This document shows positions 12,485 through 20,184 of a DNA stretch of 24,438 bases, piece by piece. A program made the position numbers and the translations under genes. Source of the DNA: DALYJJ01 sp031969915. GTDB lineage: Bacteria > Acidobacteriota > Terriglobia > Bryobacterales > Bryobacteraceae. Position 1 is the first letter of the stretch, and each line of letters opens with the position of its first letter. The stretch lies in the NCBI GenBank assembly GCA_031969915.1, contig DALYJJ010000098.1:1-24438 (forward strand), given 5' to 3'. The notes beneath the pieces are model-generated. The model did not search any database. It was not told the DNA's origin and was given only the letters and a program-made list of their open reading frames with translations.

Positions 12485-13704
12485 TTGGGCGTTACGTGAA
12501 TCAAGGCGCCGGGGTTGGCGTCTTCGAGCAACCACAGGGAGCCGTCGGGCGCCTGTGCGACATCACGGATGCGCTTGCCGACGTCCCAGCGTTCCACGGC
12601 CTTGGCCCCGCCTTTACCGTCGAACTCCAGGCGAACGAGGGCACGGCTCGCGAGGCCACTCACGAAGCCGCTGCCATCCCACTGCGGGAAGGTCTTCTGG
12701 CCCCGATAGAACATCAGGTTGCCGGGTGCGATGACGGGAACCCAGTAGAGCACGGGTTTGGTGAACTCGGAGCGGTCATCGTGGTTGGGGATGGGCGCTT
12801 CGTCGTAGTTGATTCCGTAGGAGACGACGGGCCAGCCGTAGTTCTTCCCCTTCTCGATGAGGTTCAGTTCGTCGCCGCCTCGCGGGCCGTGCTCCACCTC
12901 CCACAGCTCACCCTTCGGGGAGAAAGCCATTCCGTAGGGAGCCCGGATGCCGGAGGCCCAGGTTTCCGCGGGTGTTTGATTCCCTTCGGGGAAGGTGTAC
13001 ATGCTGACGGGCTTTGCTGTTTTGGCGAGTTCGGTGTTGCGGGGCGGATCAATGAGGGGGATGGTGGCGGCGCCGGTCTTGCCGTAGCCCGGGTTACCGG
13101 GCGCGGGCTTGCCGTCGAGGGTGAGGCGCAGGATCTTACCGACGGGTTGGTCGGGGTCCTGAGCGGGGGTCATGCGCTGGCGGTCGCCGACGCTCATGAA
13201 CAGGTACTGGCCGTCGGGGGAGAATGCAATCTGGCCGCCCACCTGTCCACCCTTGCCACGCGGCATCTGGCGCCAGATGACCTCGAAGTTTTCGAGGCGG
13301 GGGTTGCGTCCGAGGTTGAGCCTGGCGCGGGCCAGCGCCTGGCCGCCGCCGTAATCTCCCGGCTCAACGTAGGTGATGTAGATGCTCTGGTCGGTGGCGT
13401 AACGCGGGGAGAGGTACACGCCGAGCATGCCGTTCTGGCCCTGCCAGTAGACGGGAGGCGTGTTGGCGAGCGGTGCGATCTTCTTTCCCTCGGCGGAGAC
13501 CAGCCAGATGGGCCCGATCTTTTCGGTGACGAGCATGCGGCCGTCGGGCAGGAAGGCAATGCGCCAGGGCAGCCCTAAGGTGTCCGTCGTGGTCATCTGA
13601 AAGGGCAGTGTGGCGGCGGGTTTCTGATCTCCGACGTTCACCTGGCCCGAGGCCGTCAACGCTCCCAGGGCGAATAACAGCGCCCGTCTAGCCGTTCGCT
13701 TCAT
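12481..13704 (-). CDS. PQQ-dependent sugar dehydrogenase (GSDH family)
   Basis: A 407-residue protein starting at the ATG at 13704 (MKRTARRALLFALGAL), with a signal peptide to about residue 20. It has the beta-propeller pattern of the glucose/sorbosone dehydrogenase family (soluble Asd/YliI-like): LPWRIAFLPDGRMLVTEKIG, NGMLGVYLSPRY, SVGDRQRM, GIRAPYGMAFSPKGELWEVE, HGPRGGDELNLIEKGKNYGW and PDGSLWLLEDANPGAL. The HGPRGGDELN-NYGWP signature is near perfect for the family. Members oxidise aldoses or related substrates in the periplasm using PQQ; the substrate here is unknown. The gene is translationally coupled to a pentaheme cytochrome, a likely electron acceptor. Length is normal. Confidence 0.88.
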   Translation of the reverse strand: MKRTARRALLFALGALTASGQVNVGDQKPAATLPFQMTTTDTLGLPWRIAFLPDGRMLVTEKIGPIWLVSAEGKKIAPLANTPPVYWQGQNGMLGVYLSPRYATDQSIYITYVEPGDYGGGQALARARLNLGRNPRLENFEVIWRQMPRGKGGQVGGQIAFSPDGQYLFMSVGDRQRMTPAQDPDQPVGKILRLTLDGKPAPGNPGYGKTGAATIPLIDPPRNTELAKTAKPVSMYTFPEGNQTPAETWASGIRAPYGMAFSPKGELWEVEHGPRGGDELNLIEKGKNYGWPVVSYGINYDEAPIPNHDDRSEFTKPVLYWVPVIAPGNLMFYRGQKTFPQWDGSGFVSGLASRALVRLEFDGKGGAKAVERWDVGKRIRDVAQAPDGSLWLLEDANPGALIHVTPK

Positions 13705-13876
13705 GATGGTCCTTGTCTTCCTCTTCTGTTGGATTCCAGCCCAGTCGTCAGGGTGTGCAACGGTTCTCAGGGTACTACGATCCCACCACCGGATGTCCCG
13801 ATCGCGGCCACGAGGTCCCTCATTGTCATTGTATCCAGCATCTGCGCGTTTGCTGTCTTCTCGGCGCGGGCCGGAC
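13705..13876. other. Divergent intergenic region
   Basis: Lies between the dehydrogenase start (minus) and the small acidic ORF (plus). It presumably holds both promoters, but I could not assign clear -10/-35 boxes. No gene is supported. Confidence 0.4.
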
Positions 13877-14026
13877 ATGGAGACGGCTCGGCGGTTGCCG
13901 GAGCTTGCGACGCAGGGCGCGATGTGGGCGGGAGCGTTTCTCGCGATCGGCGTGCTGATCGCCGCGCCCGCCGAACTGTTGGCCGCCCTGGACGCTGAGG
14001 CCGAAGAGGACAGAGAGGAGGGGTAA
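13877..14026 (+). CDS. Small membrane peptide with acidic tail, upstream of TA module 3
   Basis: A possible 49-residue protein: METARRLPELATQGAMWAG, a hydrophobic stretch (AFLAIGVLIAAPAELLAAL) and the acidic end DAEAEEDREEG. It ends 17 bases before the antitoxin start. Its last 20 residues resemble the acidic peptides before modules 1 (ALLNALAAEQDEEEE) and 2 (ALFDALATEESEDSEEDE). Only here are a start and a hydrophobic segment visible, so this may be the complete form. It could be a third component of these modules or the end of a gene family that they travel with. Function is unknown. Confidence 0.45.
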   Translation: METARRLPELATQGAMWAGAFLAIGVLIAAPAELLAALDAEAEEDREEG

Positions 14027-14043
14027 CCGGTATGATCAGAGAG

Positions 14044-14319
14044 ATGATGACCGTGCATGTGACGGAGGCCGAACTCGCCCGCGACGTGCATGCCGTGCTG
14101 GAGAAGGTCCGGCGCGGCATCGAAGTCGTGATCGAGCAGGACAACCGCCCTGTCGCAGTGCTCAAGGCTCCACAGGTGAAAGGCCGGAAAATCTCCGAGG
14201 TGATCGCCGCGCTGGAAGCCAGCGGTGCCAATGCAGTGATCGATGAGGACTTCGCGCGGGACGTGGAAGAAGGCATCAAAGCCCACCGTGAGCCATGGAA
14301 CCCGCCATCCTGGGATTAG
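14044..14319 (+). CDS. Phd/VapB-type antitoxin, module 3
   Basis: A 91-residue protein: VHVTEAELARDVHAVLEKVR, GIEVVIEQDNRPVAVLKAP, DFARDVEEGIKAHREPWNPP. The paralogous starts favour ATG 14044 or 14047, after AGAGAG; a further in-frame ATG at 14032 is possible. The C-terminus overlaps the toxin gene by 25 bases. It should bind and silence the PIN toxin. It is closest in its ends to module 1 (AHREP) and module 2 (PWNPPxW), which shows that all three come from one ancestor. Confidence 0.86.
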   Translation: MMTVHVTEAELARDVHAVLEKVRRGIEVVIEQDNRPVAVLKAPQVKGRKISEVIAALEASGANAVIDEDFARDVEEGIKAHREPWNPPSWD

Positions 14320-14723
14320 TCCTCGACTCCAGCATCCTGGTTGCCGCTGAGCGAGCTAAGCTGACAACTCCGGCGGTGATCAAGAATATCCGTGCTTCCG
14401 CTGGTGATGTGCCGATCGTTATATGCGCTCTTACCGTGGCGGAACTGGCGCACGGCATCTATCGCGCGAACTCACCGGAACGCAGCCAACAGCGCCGGCA
14501 GTTTCTGGACGAACTGAAAGCCCAGGTTCCAGTGCATCCGGTGACGGAAGCAACCGCCGAGATCATCGCGCGAATCGGCGGCGAGCAAGCGGCCAAGGGG
14601 ATCAATCTTCCGCTCGGTGATCTCATTATCGGAGCGTGCGCCCTGGAACTCGGCTACGCGATCGGAACGAGCAATGTCCGCGACTTTAGACGCATCCCTG
14701 GCCTTACCATCCTGCAACTCTGA
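14295..14723 (+). CDS. vapC: VapC-type PIN-domain toxin, module 3
   Basis: A 142-residue PIN-domain ribonuclease: D11 (LGLVLDSSILVAAER), E50 (CALTVAELAHG), D109 (LPLGDLIIGACALELG) and TSNVRDFRRIPGLTIL at the end. The three main acidic metal ligands are in place. The start is the ATG at 14295 within the antitoxin gene; homology proper begins at GLVLDSS a few codons later and no other start is nearer. The operon of acidic peptide, antitoxin and toxin looks intact, so this is probably an active module. Confidence 0.88.
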   Translation: MEPAILGLVLDSSILVAAERAKLTTPAVIKNIRASAGDVPIVICALTVAELAHGIYRANSPERSQQRRQFLDELKAQVPVHPVTEATAEIIARIGGEQAAKGINLPLGDLIIGACALELGYAIGTSNVRDFRRIPGLTILQL

Positions 14724-15188
14724 GCGATAGCCTGCCCCTTCCCCTCCAACTCTGGCTGTTCGAGTGGGATGCGAGTTTTGAGGCACATGCAGCGATAAGG
14801 CTCTGAAGGGCGGTGGCTGTGCATTTCAAGGCCGAAGTTTCACGAAGCAACGGGGCAAGGACATCGTCAAGGATCGAAAGGCGTTCCGCTCTCAGTTGAA
14901 GACCTTGGGGAATTCGAAGGACGCCAGCCTTCGCGCGGATGCTGGTGCTGGTTGTGCTTACTCCAGTCATCGGCTTCTGCGATCGCCGTGGCTTCTTCTG
15001 GGCTGAGCGTGTCGCGGTCTTCGTCGAGGAACACTTCCAGAAGATTTCGCATAGCGCCCAGCTTGGCGGCGTCGAAAATGGCGGCGCGGAGAATCGAGCG
15101 CAAGCCGTCGGCGGCGTGAGCGAAAGCGTGTCATCCAAAGTGGCGGTGGGCGGTGCCAGAAGCATGACAGCGTTTCTGAGCCTACCGG
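14724..15188. other. Intergenic stretch with toxin-antitoxin debris
   Basis: Apart from the antitoxin fragment at 14940-15103, I see no gene. It separates a plus-strand module from a minus-strand module, so transcripts converge here, but no strong terminator hairpin was found. Confidence 0.5.
14940..15103 (-). pseudogene. Antitoxin fragment of the LQQERxQxH family
   Basis: The minus strand encodes AAKLGAMRNLLEVFLDEDRD, TLSPEEATAIAEADDWSKHN, then QHQHPREG, matching the middle of the antitoxin at 11677-12024. The N-terminal LQQER part and the C-terminal EVLAEFGLSMADW end are missing, and no relE gene follows. Confidence 0.7.
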
Positions 15189-15428
15189 TTAAGCTTCGCG
15201 GCGGTTGGGGAAGCGGAGCAAGGTGACGGTATCGCCGTCGTTGTGAAAGCGGACGCGGTAGTCGCCGACGCGGAGGCGAAACTCGGGCGGGTCGATTCCC
15301 CGCAGCCGCCGGACATTGCCCGCGCCGGTTTCGGCAAAGCGCTCGACGGCGGTCTTGACGCGCCGGGCGATGCCTCTATCGAGAGCGGCCGTGTCTTCCA
15401 AGGCCGTCCCGGTCCAGGCGATCTCCAT
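15189..15428 (-). CDS. RelE/ParE-type toxin
   Basis: A compact 79-residue RelE/ParE-superfamily protein: MEIAWTGTALEDTAALDRGI, VKTAVERFAETGAGNVRRLR, PPEFRLRVGDYRVRFHND, and the end TLLRFPNRREA. It has all elements of the fold, including the basic C-terminal strand. The ATG follows the antitoxin stop with no spacer. It is a distant paralogue of the toxin at 5235-5510, with the same gene order, but without an XRE gene in front. The target is not predictable. Confidence 0.87.
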   Translation of the reverse strand: MEIAWTGTALEDTAALDRGIARRVKTAVERFAETGAGNVRRLRGIDPPEFRLRVGDYRVRFHNDGDTVTLLRFPNRREA

Positions 15429-15680
15429 CTACTCCAGCCCGAGCCGGCGCATAGCTTCGGAGTGAGGGATGCCCTTGCCGCCGTTCTTCTGGAGCCAGGT
15501 CTTGGCTTCGGCGACGGCGGCCTTCTCTGCGTCCGTCTCCGGTTCGTCGTCGATTGGCGCGTTGCGCAAGGCCGCCGCTACTGGATCGACGATGGTTTCC
15601 AGGAACTGAACCAGGCCGGCAAGCTGGTTCTCGGGCATGCGGTCGATCAACCGGTGGGCGTGCTGCCGGGTGTCATTCAT
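15429..15680 (-). CDS. Antitoxin of RelE-type module
   Basis: An 83-residue helical protein: HAHRLIDRMPENQLAGLVQF, an acidic middle (PIDDEPETDAEKAAVAEAK) and the end IPHSEAMRRLGLE. It is paralogous to the antitoxin at 5510-5788. The partner toxin starts at the next base after its stop. It lies about 105 bases downstream of the M1 peptidase gene on the same strand, so read-through transcription is possible, but it should have its own promoter near 15700. Confidence 0.82.
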   Translation of the reverse strand: MNDTRQHAHRLIDRMPENQLAGLVQFLETIVDPVAAALRNAPIDDEPETDAEKAAVAEAKTWLQKNGGKGIPHSEAMRRLGLE

Positions 15681-15785
15681 CGCGTGGAGCCTCCGTTCTC
15701 GGTGAAGCGGCGTTCGGCCGCTGGGTTAGGCGCTCGGCATAAGAGAGCCTTGACTGCATTCGCTGATGCGAGGCGTTTCGGTTCG

Positions 15786-17861
15786 CTATTGCAGTTGGCG
15801 CAGGGCCTCTTCCGCGGCTCGCTGCAGAATGCCGCGGGGCGACTTCATTAGGGCGGCTTCTCTGAGCAGGGGCACCTGGGTGCGGTCGCCCGTCCGACCG
15901 AGCGCCCGCAGAGCTTCGGCTTGCGCGAGGTAGCTGTCCTCACGGCGGAACCGCTCGGCCAGGAACGCGGACTCGCGCAGTTCGCCAAGGCGGCGCAGCG
16001 CTGCCGCGCGGACATTGGACTTTGGGTCCGCCGCGCGTTCGCGAAAGAAGGCGGCATCGCCTTCGGCCGACTCGACCGCGGCGCGGCGGACGGCCCAGAA
16101 TCCGTCCTCTCCGGCCGCTTTGCGGAGTTCGGCCTCCGCGCCGCGGCCCTGGAGTTCGCGGGCAGCCCACAGCCGTCCCATGGCGCCGTCGTTTTGCAAC
16201 TGGAACACCAACTCCTGGGCGCTCTTCTGAAAGCGCAGTTCCATGAGCAGGTGGTCGCCTTCGTCGAACCGGACGAGCAGCGGCTTCGTGCCGCAGGGGA
16301 TGTCGAACGACTGCTCGGGTTGTGCGGTGACCCGCAGCCGGTGAACGTTCTTTCCGGCCGCGTTGACAATGCCGATGTCCACCGGCGTCTCAAAGAGCGA
16401 GGCCTGCTTCTGCCGAACTTTCAGGCGCGCGGTCTTTGCGGATTCCAGCCACTCCCAGGAGACCTCGAAAACCGGATGCCCGGCGCGATAGATCCACTGG
16501 TCGAAGAACGCGTCGAGCCGCTGACCGGAAGTTTCGCGGATGGCGGCAAGGAAGTCCCGCGCGTCCGCGGTGGAGTAGGCGTGCTTCCGGAGCATGCGCG
16601 TGACCGCCTTGCGGAACGGCTGGTCGTCCATGATCCAGCGGAGCATGTGCAGTACGGCGGCGCCCTTCTGATAGGTGTGGCGGTCAAAGTTCTGGTTCGG
16701 AGTCTGCCAGCCGTCCCAGACGATGGGGCGCTGGTGCCTGGTTCGGGCTTCGTCGAGATAGACGTTGCGCTTCTCCATGAGGTTGAGGGCGCCCTCGTCC
16801 TCACCGAGCGCGTGCTTCGCATAGAGATACTCGCCGTAGGTGGCGAAGCTCTCGTTGATCCAGGCCTCGCCCCAGTCCCGCATGGTCACGAGGTCACCCC
16901 ACCATTGATGCGCCGCTTCGTGAGCAACCAGCCAGTGGGTGGGAAAGTCCTGATCGGCCTTCTCATCGTGAATCTGGCCGTCGCCGATGAGAGTGGCCGA
17001 GGTGCTCTCCGCGCCGCCGCCGAAGCGCGGGATGGTGATCTGGTCGTACTTGTCCCAGGGGAACGCCACGCCGTACTCGCGCTCGAAGAAGCGGAGGATC
17101 TGGCGGGTTTGCCCAAAGGCACGGAAGGCATGGTCTTTGTCCTTGGGATAGACCCAGAAGTTCACCGACAGGGCGCCGCCGGTGTCCGGCACCTTTGCGT
17201 AGGGACCGGCGACCAGAACGAACAGATAGGTGGAATGGGGTCTGTCCTGCACCCAGTGAAAGCGCGCGCCGGCCGGGGTCCTGGTTACCGAAACCAGCCT
17301 GCCGTTGGCAATGGCATGATCGTGTTCCCGCACGGTGGCAATGATCTCCGACGCCGCTTTGTCGGCGGGGTGATCGTTCGAGGGAAACCAATGCCGCGCC
17401 CCTTCGGGGAAAGAAAGCGTGTTGATGAGCCTGGGGTGGTCCTTCGACTCGTCCTTAAAGCTGAGCCCGAGGTCATAGCCCCGCATCATGCCGTACCTGG
17501 CGGGATCGACGGTGACATTGCGGGCCTCGTAAGCGACCGTGAAGATGGCCCGTTCGCGCCGGCGGTGGGGGCGCCGCAGATACACGGTCAGTTTGCCGGG
17601 CGACTGCTCGAAGCGAAGTCCGCCGCGATGGTCCCTGACCGAGGTGACGCGGAACGTCTCGGCGTCCAGTTCGCAGGCCTCGAAGCCATGCTGGAGCGGC
17701 AGGAGGGTGATCCTGGTTGTACCGCGAAAGGAGCGGGCCGCTTCGTCGAAGCTCAGTTCGATGCGATAGCGCTCGACGTCATATCCCCGGCTGAAGGCGC
17801 CGGGACGCGGCGCGCCGGCCAAACACGCCGCCGCGGCGGAGAGCAGAACGAGCGCTCTCAT
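15786..17861 (-). CDS. Secreted M1-family aminopeptidase with C-terminal helical repeats
   Basis: A 691-residue protein with a signal peptide (residues 1-16, ALVLLSAAAACLAGA). It is an M1 zinc metallopeptidase: the substrate-binding loop GGGAES at 281-286 stands for the usual GxMEN, and the zinc site HEAAH (314-318) is followed by E337 in WINESFATY, the exact HExxH-18-E spacing. The catalytic domain is followed by a beta region and, from about residue 560, alpha-helical HEAT-like repeats (LWAARELQGRGAEAELRK, NVRAAALRRLGELRES, QAEALRALGRTG). It should trim N-terminal residues from peptides outside the cytoplasm. The start overlaps the stop of the M24 peptidase gene (ATGA), so the two are an operon for peptide breakdown. 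Confidence 0.9.
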   Translation of the reverse strand: MRALVLLSAAAACLAGAPRPGAFSRGYDVERYRIELSFDEAARSFRGTTRITLLPLQHGFEACELDAETFRVTSVRDHRGGLRFEQSPGKLTVYLRRPHRRRERAIFTVAYEARNVTVDPARYGMMRGYDLGLSFKDESKDHPRLINTLSFPEGARHWFPSNDHPADKAASEIIATVREHDHAIANGRLVSVTRTPAGARFHWVQDRPHSTYLFVLVAGPYAKVPDTGGALSVNFWVYPKDKDHAFRAFGQTRQILRFFEREYGVAFPWDKYDQITIPRFGGGAESTSATLIGDGQIHDEKADQDFPTHWLVAHEAAHQWWGDLVTMRDWGEAWINESFATYGEYLYAKHALGEDEGALNLMEKRNVYLDEARTRHQRPIVWDGWQTPNQNFDRHTYQKGAAVLHMLRWIMDDQPFRKAVTRMLRKHAYSTADARDFLAAIRETSGQRLDAFFDQWIYRAGHPVFEVSWEWLESAKTARLKVRQKQASLFETPVDIGIVNAAGKNVHRLRVTAQPEQSFDIPCGTKPLLVRFDEGDHLLMELRFQKSAQELVFQLQNDGAMGRLWAARELQGRGAEAELRKAAGEDGFWAVRRAAVESAEGDAAFFRERAADPKSNVRAAALRRLGELRESAFLAERFRREDSYLAQAEALRALGRTGDRTQVPLLREAALMKSPRGILQRAAEEALRQLQ

Positions 17862-19332
17862 CTGGCGCGATCCCGCATGAGCTTCTCGATCTCATCCGGC
17901 GAGGCGGGGAGGAAGCTGGTGAAGTTCTCGAAGCCATCGGGGGTTACGACCACGACGTCCTCAATGCGCATGTAGAGCCGCTCCTCGTGAACCCAGAGCA
18001 TGGGGTCAATGGAGAAGACCTGACCGGCGACGAGCGGGGCTTTGCGGTAGTTGCCGACGTCATGCACGGTCATGCCGACGGGGTGCGACAAGTGTCCGCG
18101 GAAGGAGAGCATGCCTCGGGCGGCCTCCCGGTAGATCTTTTTCGAAACGGCCAGCTTCTCGACGAGGGGCGCCATCTCATCGCGGGCGGCATCCATGACC
18201 TGGTCGGCCGTGACACCGGCCCGGATGCGTTTGAGCAGGGCGTCGCGGTAGGCGACGATGAACTCGCTGAGCGCGCGCTGATCTTTGGTGTACTTGCCGC
18301 TCACGGGCCAATTGCGGGTGATGTCGCTCGTGTAGTAGCGGTAGTCAGGCGCGAAGTCCATGAGGACCATGTCGCCGTCCTTGAGGCGGCTCGAGTTGGC
18401 CATGTAGTGGCCCATATAGGCGTTGGCGCCGCCGGCGGTGATGGACGGGTAGCCTTCGAACCTGGCTCCGTTGGAGAGGAAGACGAAGCGGGCCGCGGCG
18501 TCGAGTTCGTACTCGAAGACGCCTTCCCTGGTGCGCTTGATGGCATCGAGGATGCCGAGGGCCGCGATGCGCGAGGCCTCGCGGATGAGGCTGATCTCGC
18601 GCGGGCTCTTGACCAGCCGCAACTCATCGAGAATCGGCGAGAGGTCGCGCAGTTCGAAGGACGGGAAGCGATTCCTCAGGAGCGAGATGAACTGCGCCGA
18701 ACGGGAGAGGCGGCCGTCCCAGGGGTCGGCCGCCACCTCAGCGTGCGCGCGCAGGGTTTCGTCCCGGCTGCCCATCACGCCCTGCAGCGGCGCGCTCGGC
18801 ACGTAGACCGCGGGCGCGGGCAGGCGGATCTGCATCCCGGCCAAGTGCACAGACAGCATTTCGACGCCGAAGACCGCATCGGCGCCGCTGAGCTGGCGAA
18901 CCTCGGCGGCGTCCTCGGCTGACAGGGTCTTGCCCTGATTGCTGTCCCGCGCTTCGTCGCGGTGCGGCAGGAAGAGAGTGGTCCGGCGGGAGCGGCCGTC
19001 GAGGAGCATGTAGGAGTGGGGAGCTTCGAGTCCGGTCAGGTAGTAGAAATCGTTCGCCTGGCGGAAGACGCCAAAGCCTTCGGGCAGCGCGGCGGCTTGA
19101 ACGATGGCGACGGCACGATTTCCGATCTGGTCGAAGACGTTGGCGCGGCGGGCGGCAAACTCGTCGGGTGGGAAGTCGGCTGCGGCGGCGAGTGNNNNNN
19201 NNNNCCGCCTGCTCGGCCGCGAGCCGGACGGCCGGCTCGTAGGGAGTGCTGGTTCGTTGTCGAGCAGCCTGCCTGCAGCAGCACGAGTGCGGCGGCGAGT
19301 GGGACGAGTAAGAGGAGGAGGAAGAGCGGCAT
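17858..19332 (-). CDS. Secreted M24-family (Xaa-Pro) peptidase, interrupted by an assembly gap
   Basis: From 19193 downward the protein is a clear M24 peptidase: DFPPDEFAARRANVFDQIGN, ANDFYYLTGLEAPHSYMLLD, LRLVKSPREISLIREAS, then metal ligands in MDFAPDYRYYTSD (Asp pair 11 apart), SHPVGM (His) and RIEDVV (Glu). The other Glu, usually in the IEPG motif, is Asp here (FSIDPMLW). The N-terminus lies across the N-run. A hydrophobic signal peptide (MPLFLLLLLVPLAAAL, ending LLQAGC) begins at 19332 in the sequence beyond the gap, but in a different frame, so the gap length or nearby bases are wrong. The open frame to 19444 is not the natural start. The enzyme probably cleaves peptides at proline outside the cytoplasm, together with the coupled M1 enzyme. 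Confidence 0.82.
19195..19204. other. Assembly gap (10 Ns)
   Basis: Ten Ns break the 5' part of the M24 gene. The flanks are GC-rich and repetitive (GCGGCGGCGAGTG before, CCGCCTGCTCGGCCG after), a likely cause. A similar GCGGCGGCGAGTGGGACGAG occurs at 19291-19310, so a tandem repeat may have been collapsed. Confidence 0.95.
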
Positions 19333-19496
19333 GACATGTTCTACCACAAGCGTGCGACGGGGCCCTTCGGGAGGCGATCGTGCCGGGCGCACTACCCAAG
19401 CTTCGCCTCGCCTCTCTTGCAACTCCGCTCGCTGCGTGATTCAATGGCTAGGACTTACTCCCAGCGCGCTGTCCATCCCGTCCGGAGCAATACAAT
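19333..19496. other. Intergenic, presumed divergent promoters
   Basis: No gene is supported between the M24 peptidase start and the small ORF before darT. Promoters for both directions should lie here. I could not assign boxes with confidence. Confidence 0.4.
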
Positions 19497-19646
19497 GTGC
19501 CCCTCCCGTATGCGACTCAACAACTGGTCTCTGATCTCATCCTGCGAGCGCTCGTGACAAGTCGCGATTTCCACCAGGTGCTTCGTGTTCTTGAGGCCTT
19601 GAATAGCCGCCGCCCGAACTGCGTGTTTCGGTCGGTGTGGAGATGA
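19497..19646 (+). CDS. Possible small ORF coupled to darT
   Basis: A frame open from 19452 with a GTG at 19497 would give 49 residues: MPLPYATQQLVSDLILRAL, VTSRDFHQVLRVLEALNSRR, PNCVFRSVWR. The stop (19644-19646) is 1 base before the darT ATG. The sequence has protein-like amphipathic helices rather than random composition, but I recognise no family. It could be the end of a deleted upstream gene or a leader ORF that drives translation of darT. Confidence 0.3.
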   Translation: MPLPYATQQLVSDLILRALVTSRDFHQVLRVLEALNSRRPNCVFRSVWR

Positions 19647-19647
19647 A

Positions 19648-20169
19648 ATGATGCCGCGCGCTCCTGATCTAGTCAGTTTGTATCGATTGATGCATATGGA
19701 GAATCTTCGGACGCTTCTAACGCGCGGCGCGCTTCATGCGCCGAACTTCACTCCGGATGATGGTCTGCCATATCGAGCGATTCACAACCCGAGCGTCCAG
19801 GCGGGCCGGCATGACCGGCCCATAGGGTATGGGCCTGGCGGCACTTGCCACGACTACGTTCCGTTCTACTTTGGACCACTGTCGGTGATGTTGCTGAACT
19901 TGAAGACAGGGCGTGTCGAGGGTTACAACGAGGGGCAGGCGCCGCTGATCTACCTCACGACGACTCAGCCGAACGTGCAGGCGGCTGGCTGCCAGTTCGT
20001 GTTCTCTGACGGACATGGACTGGCCAGGTTCACCGGTTGGTACGACGACCTTGCACAACTGGATCAGGTGGACTGGAACCTGGTCGGGGCTCGATATTGG
20101 GCCGACCAGCCGGACGATAATGATCGGAAACGCCGCAAACAGGCCGAGTTCCTGATCTGGCAGTACTGA
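19648..20169 (+). CDS. darT: DarT-type DNA ADP-ribosyltransferase toxin, C-terminally short
   Basis: A 173-residue DarT (formerly DUF4433) protein. DarT enzymes ADP-ribosylate bases in single-stranded DNA and block replication; DarT2-type enzymes modify thymidine. Family features: YRLMHMENLRTLLTRGALH at residues 12-30, GYGPGGTCHDYVPFYFGPLS at 60-79, LDQVDWNLVGARYW at 138-151, and KQAEFLIWQ at 164-172 holding the catalytic Glu (E167). From memory of the family, members run about 40-50 residues past this motif. Here the stop follows three residues after FLI (WQY), and the antitoxin gene starts 15 bases later. The final strands of the fold are therefore missing, and the toxin may be inactive or weakened. 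ATG codons at 19648 and 19651 are both possible. Confidence 0.85.
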   Translation: MMPRAPDLVSLYRLMHMENLRTLLTRGALHAPNFTPDDGLPYRAIHNPSVQAGRHDRPIGYGPGGTCHDYVPFYFGPLSVMLLNLKTGRVEGYNEGQAPLIYLTTTQPNVQAAGCQFVFSDGHGLARFTGWYDDLAQLDQVDWNLVGARYWADQPDDNDRKRRKQAEFLIWQY

Positions 20170-20184
20170 GAAGAGAGGCCGGCA

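Noticed and set aside
15921..17975. 684-residue plus-strand ORF opposite the M1 peptidase gene
   Set aside because: No domain matches, while the minus strand has the full M1 signature with the zinc motif. It is a high-GC shadow frame.
19441..19560. tRNA-like or structured RNA gene before darT
   Set aside because: No cloverleaf or conserved arm could be drawn. The small ORF explains the region better.
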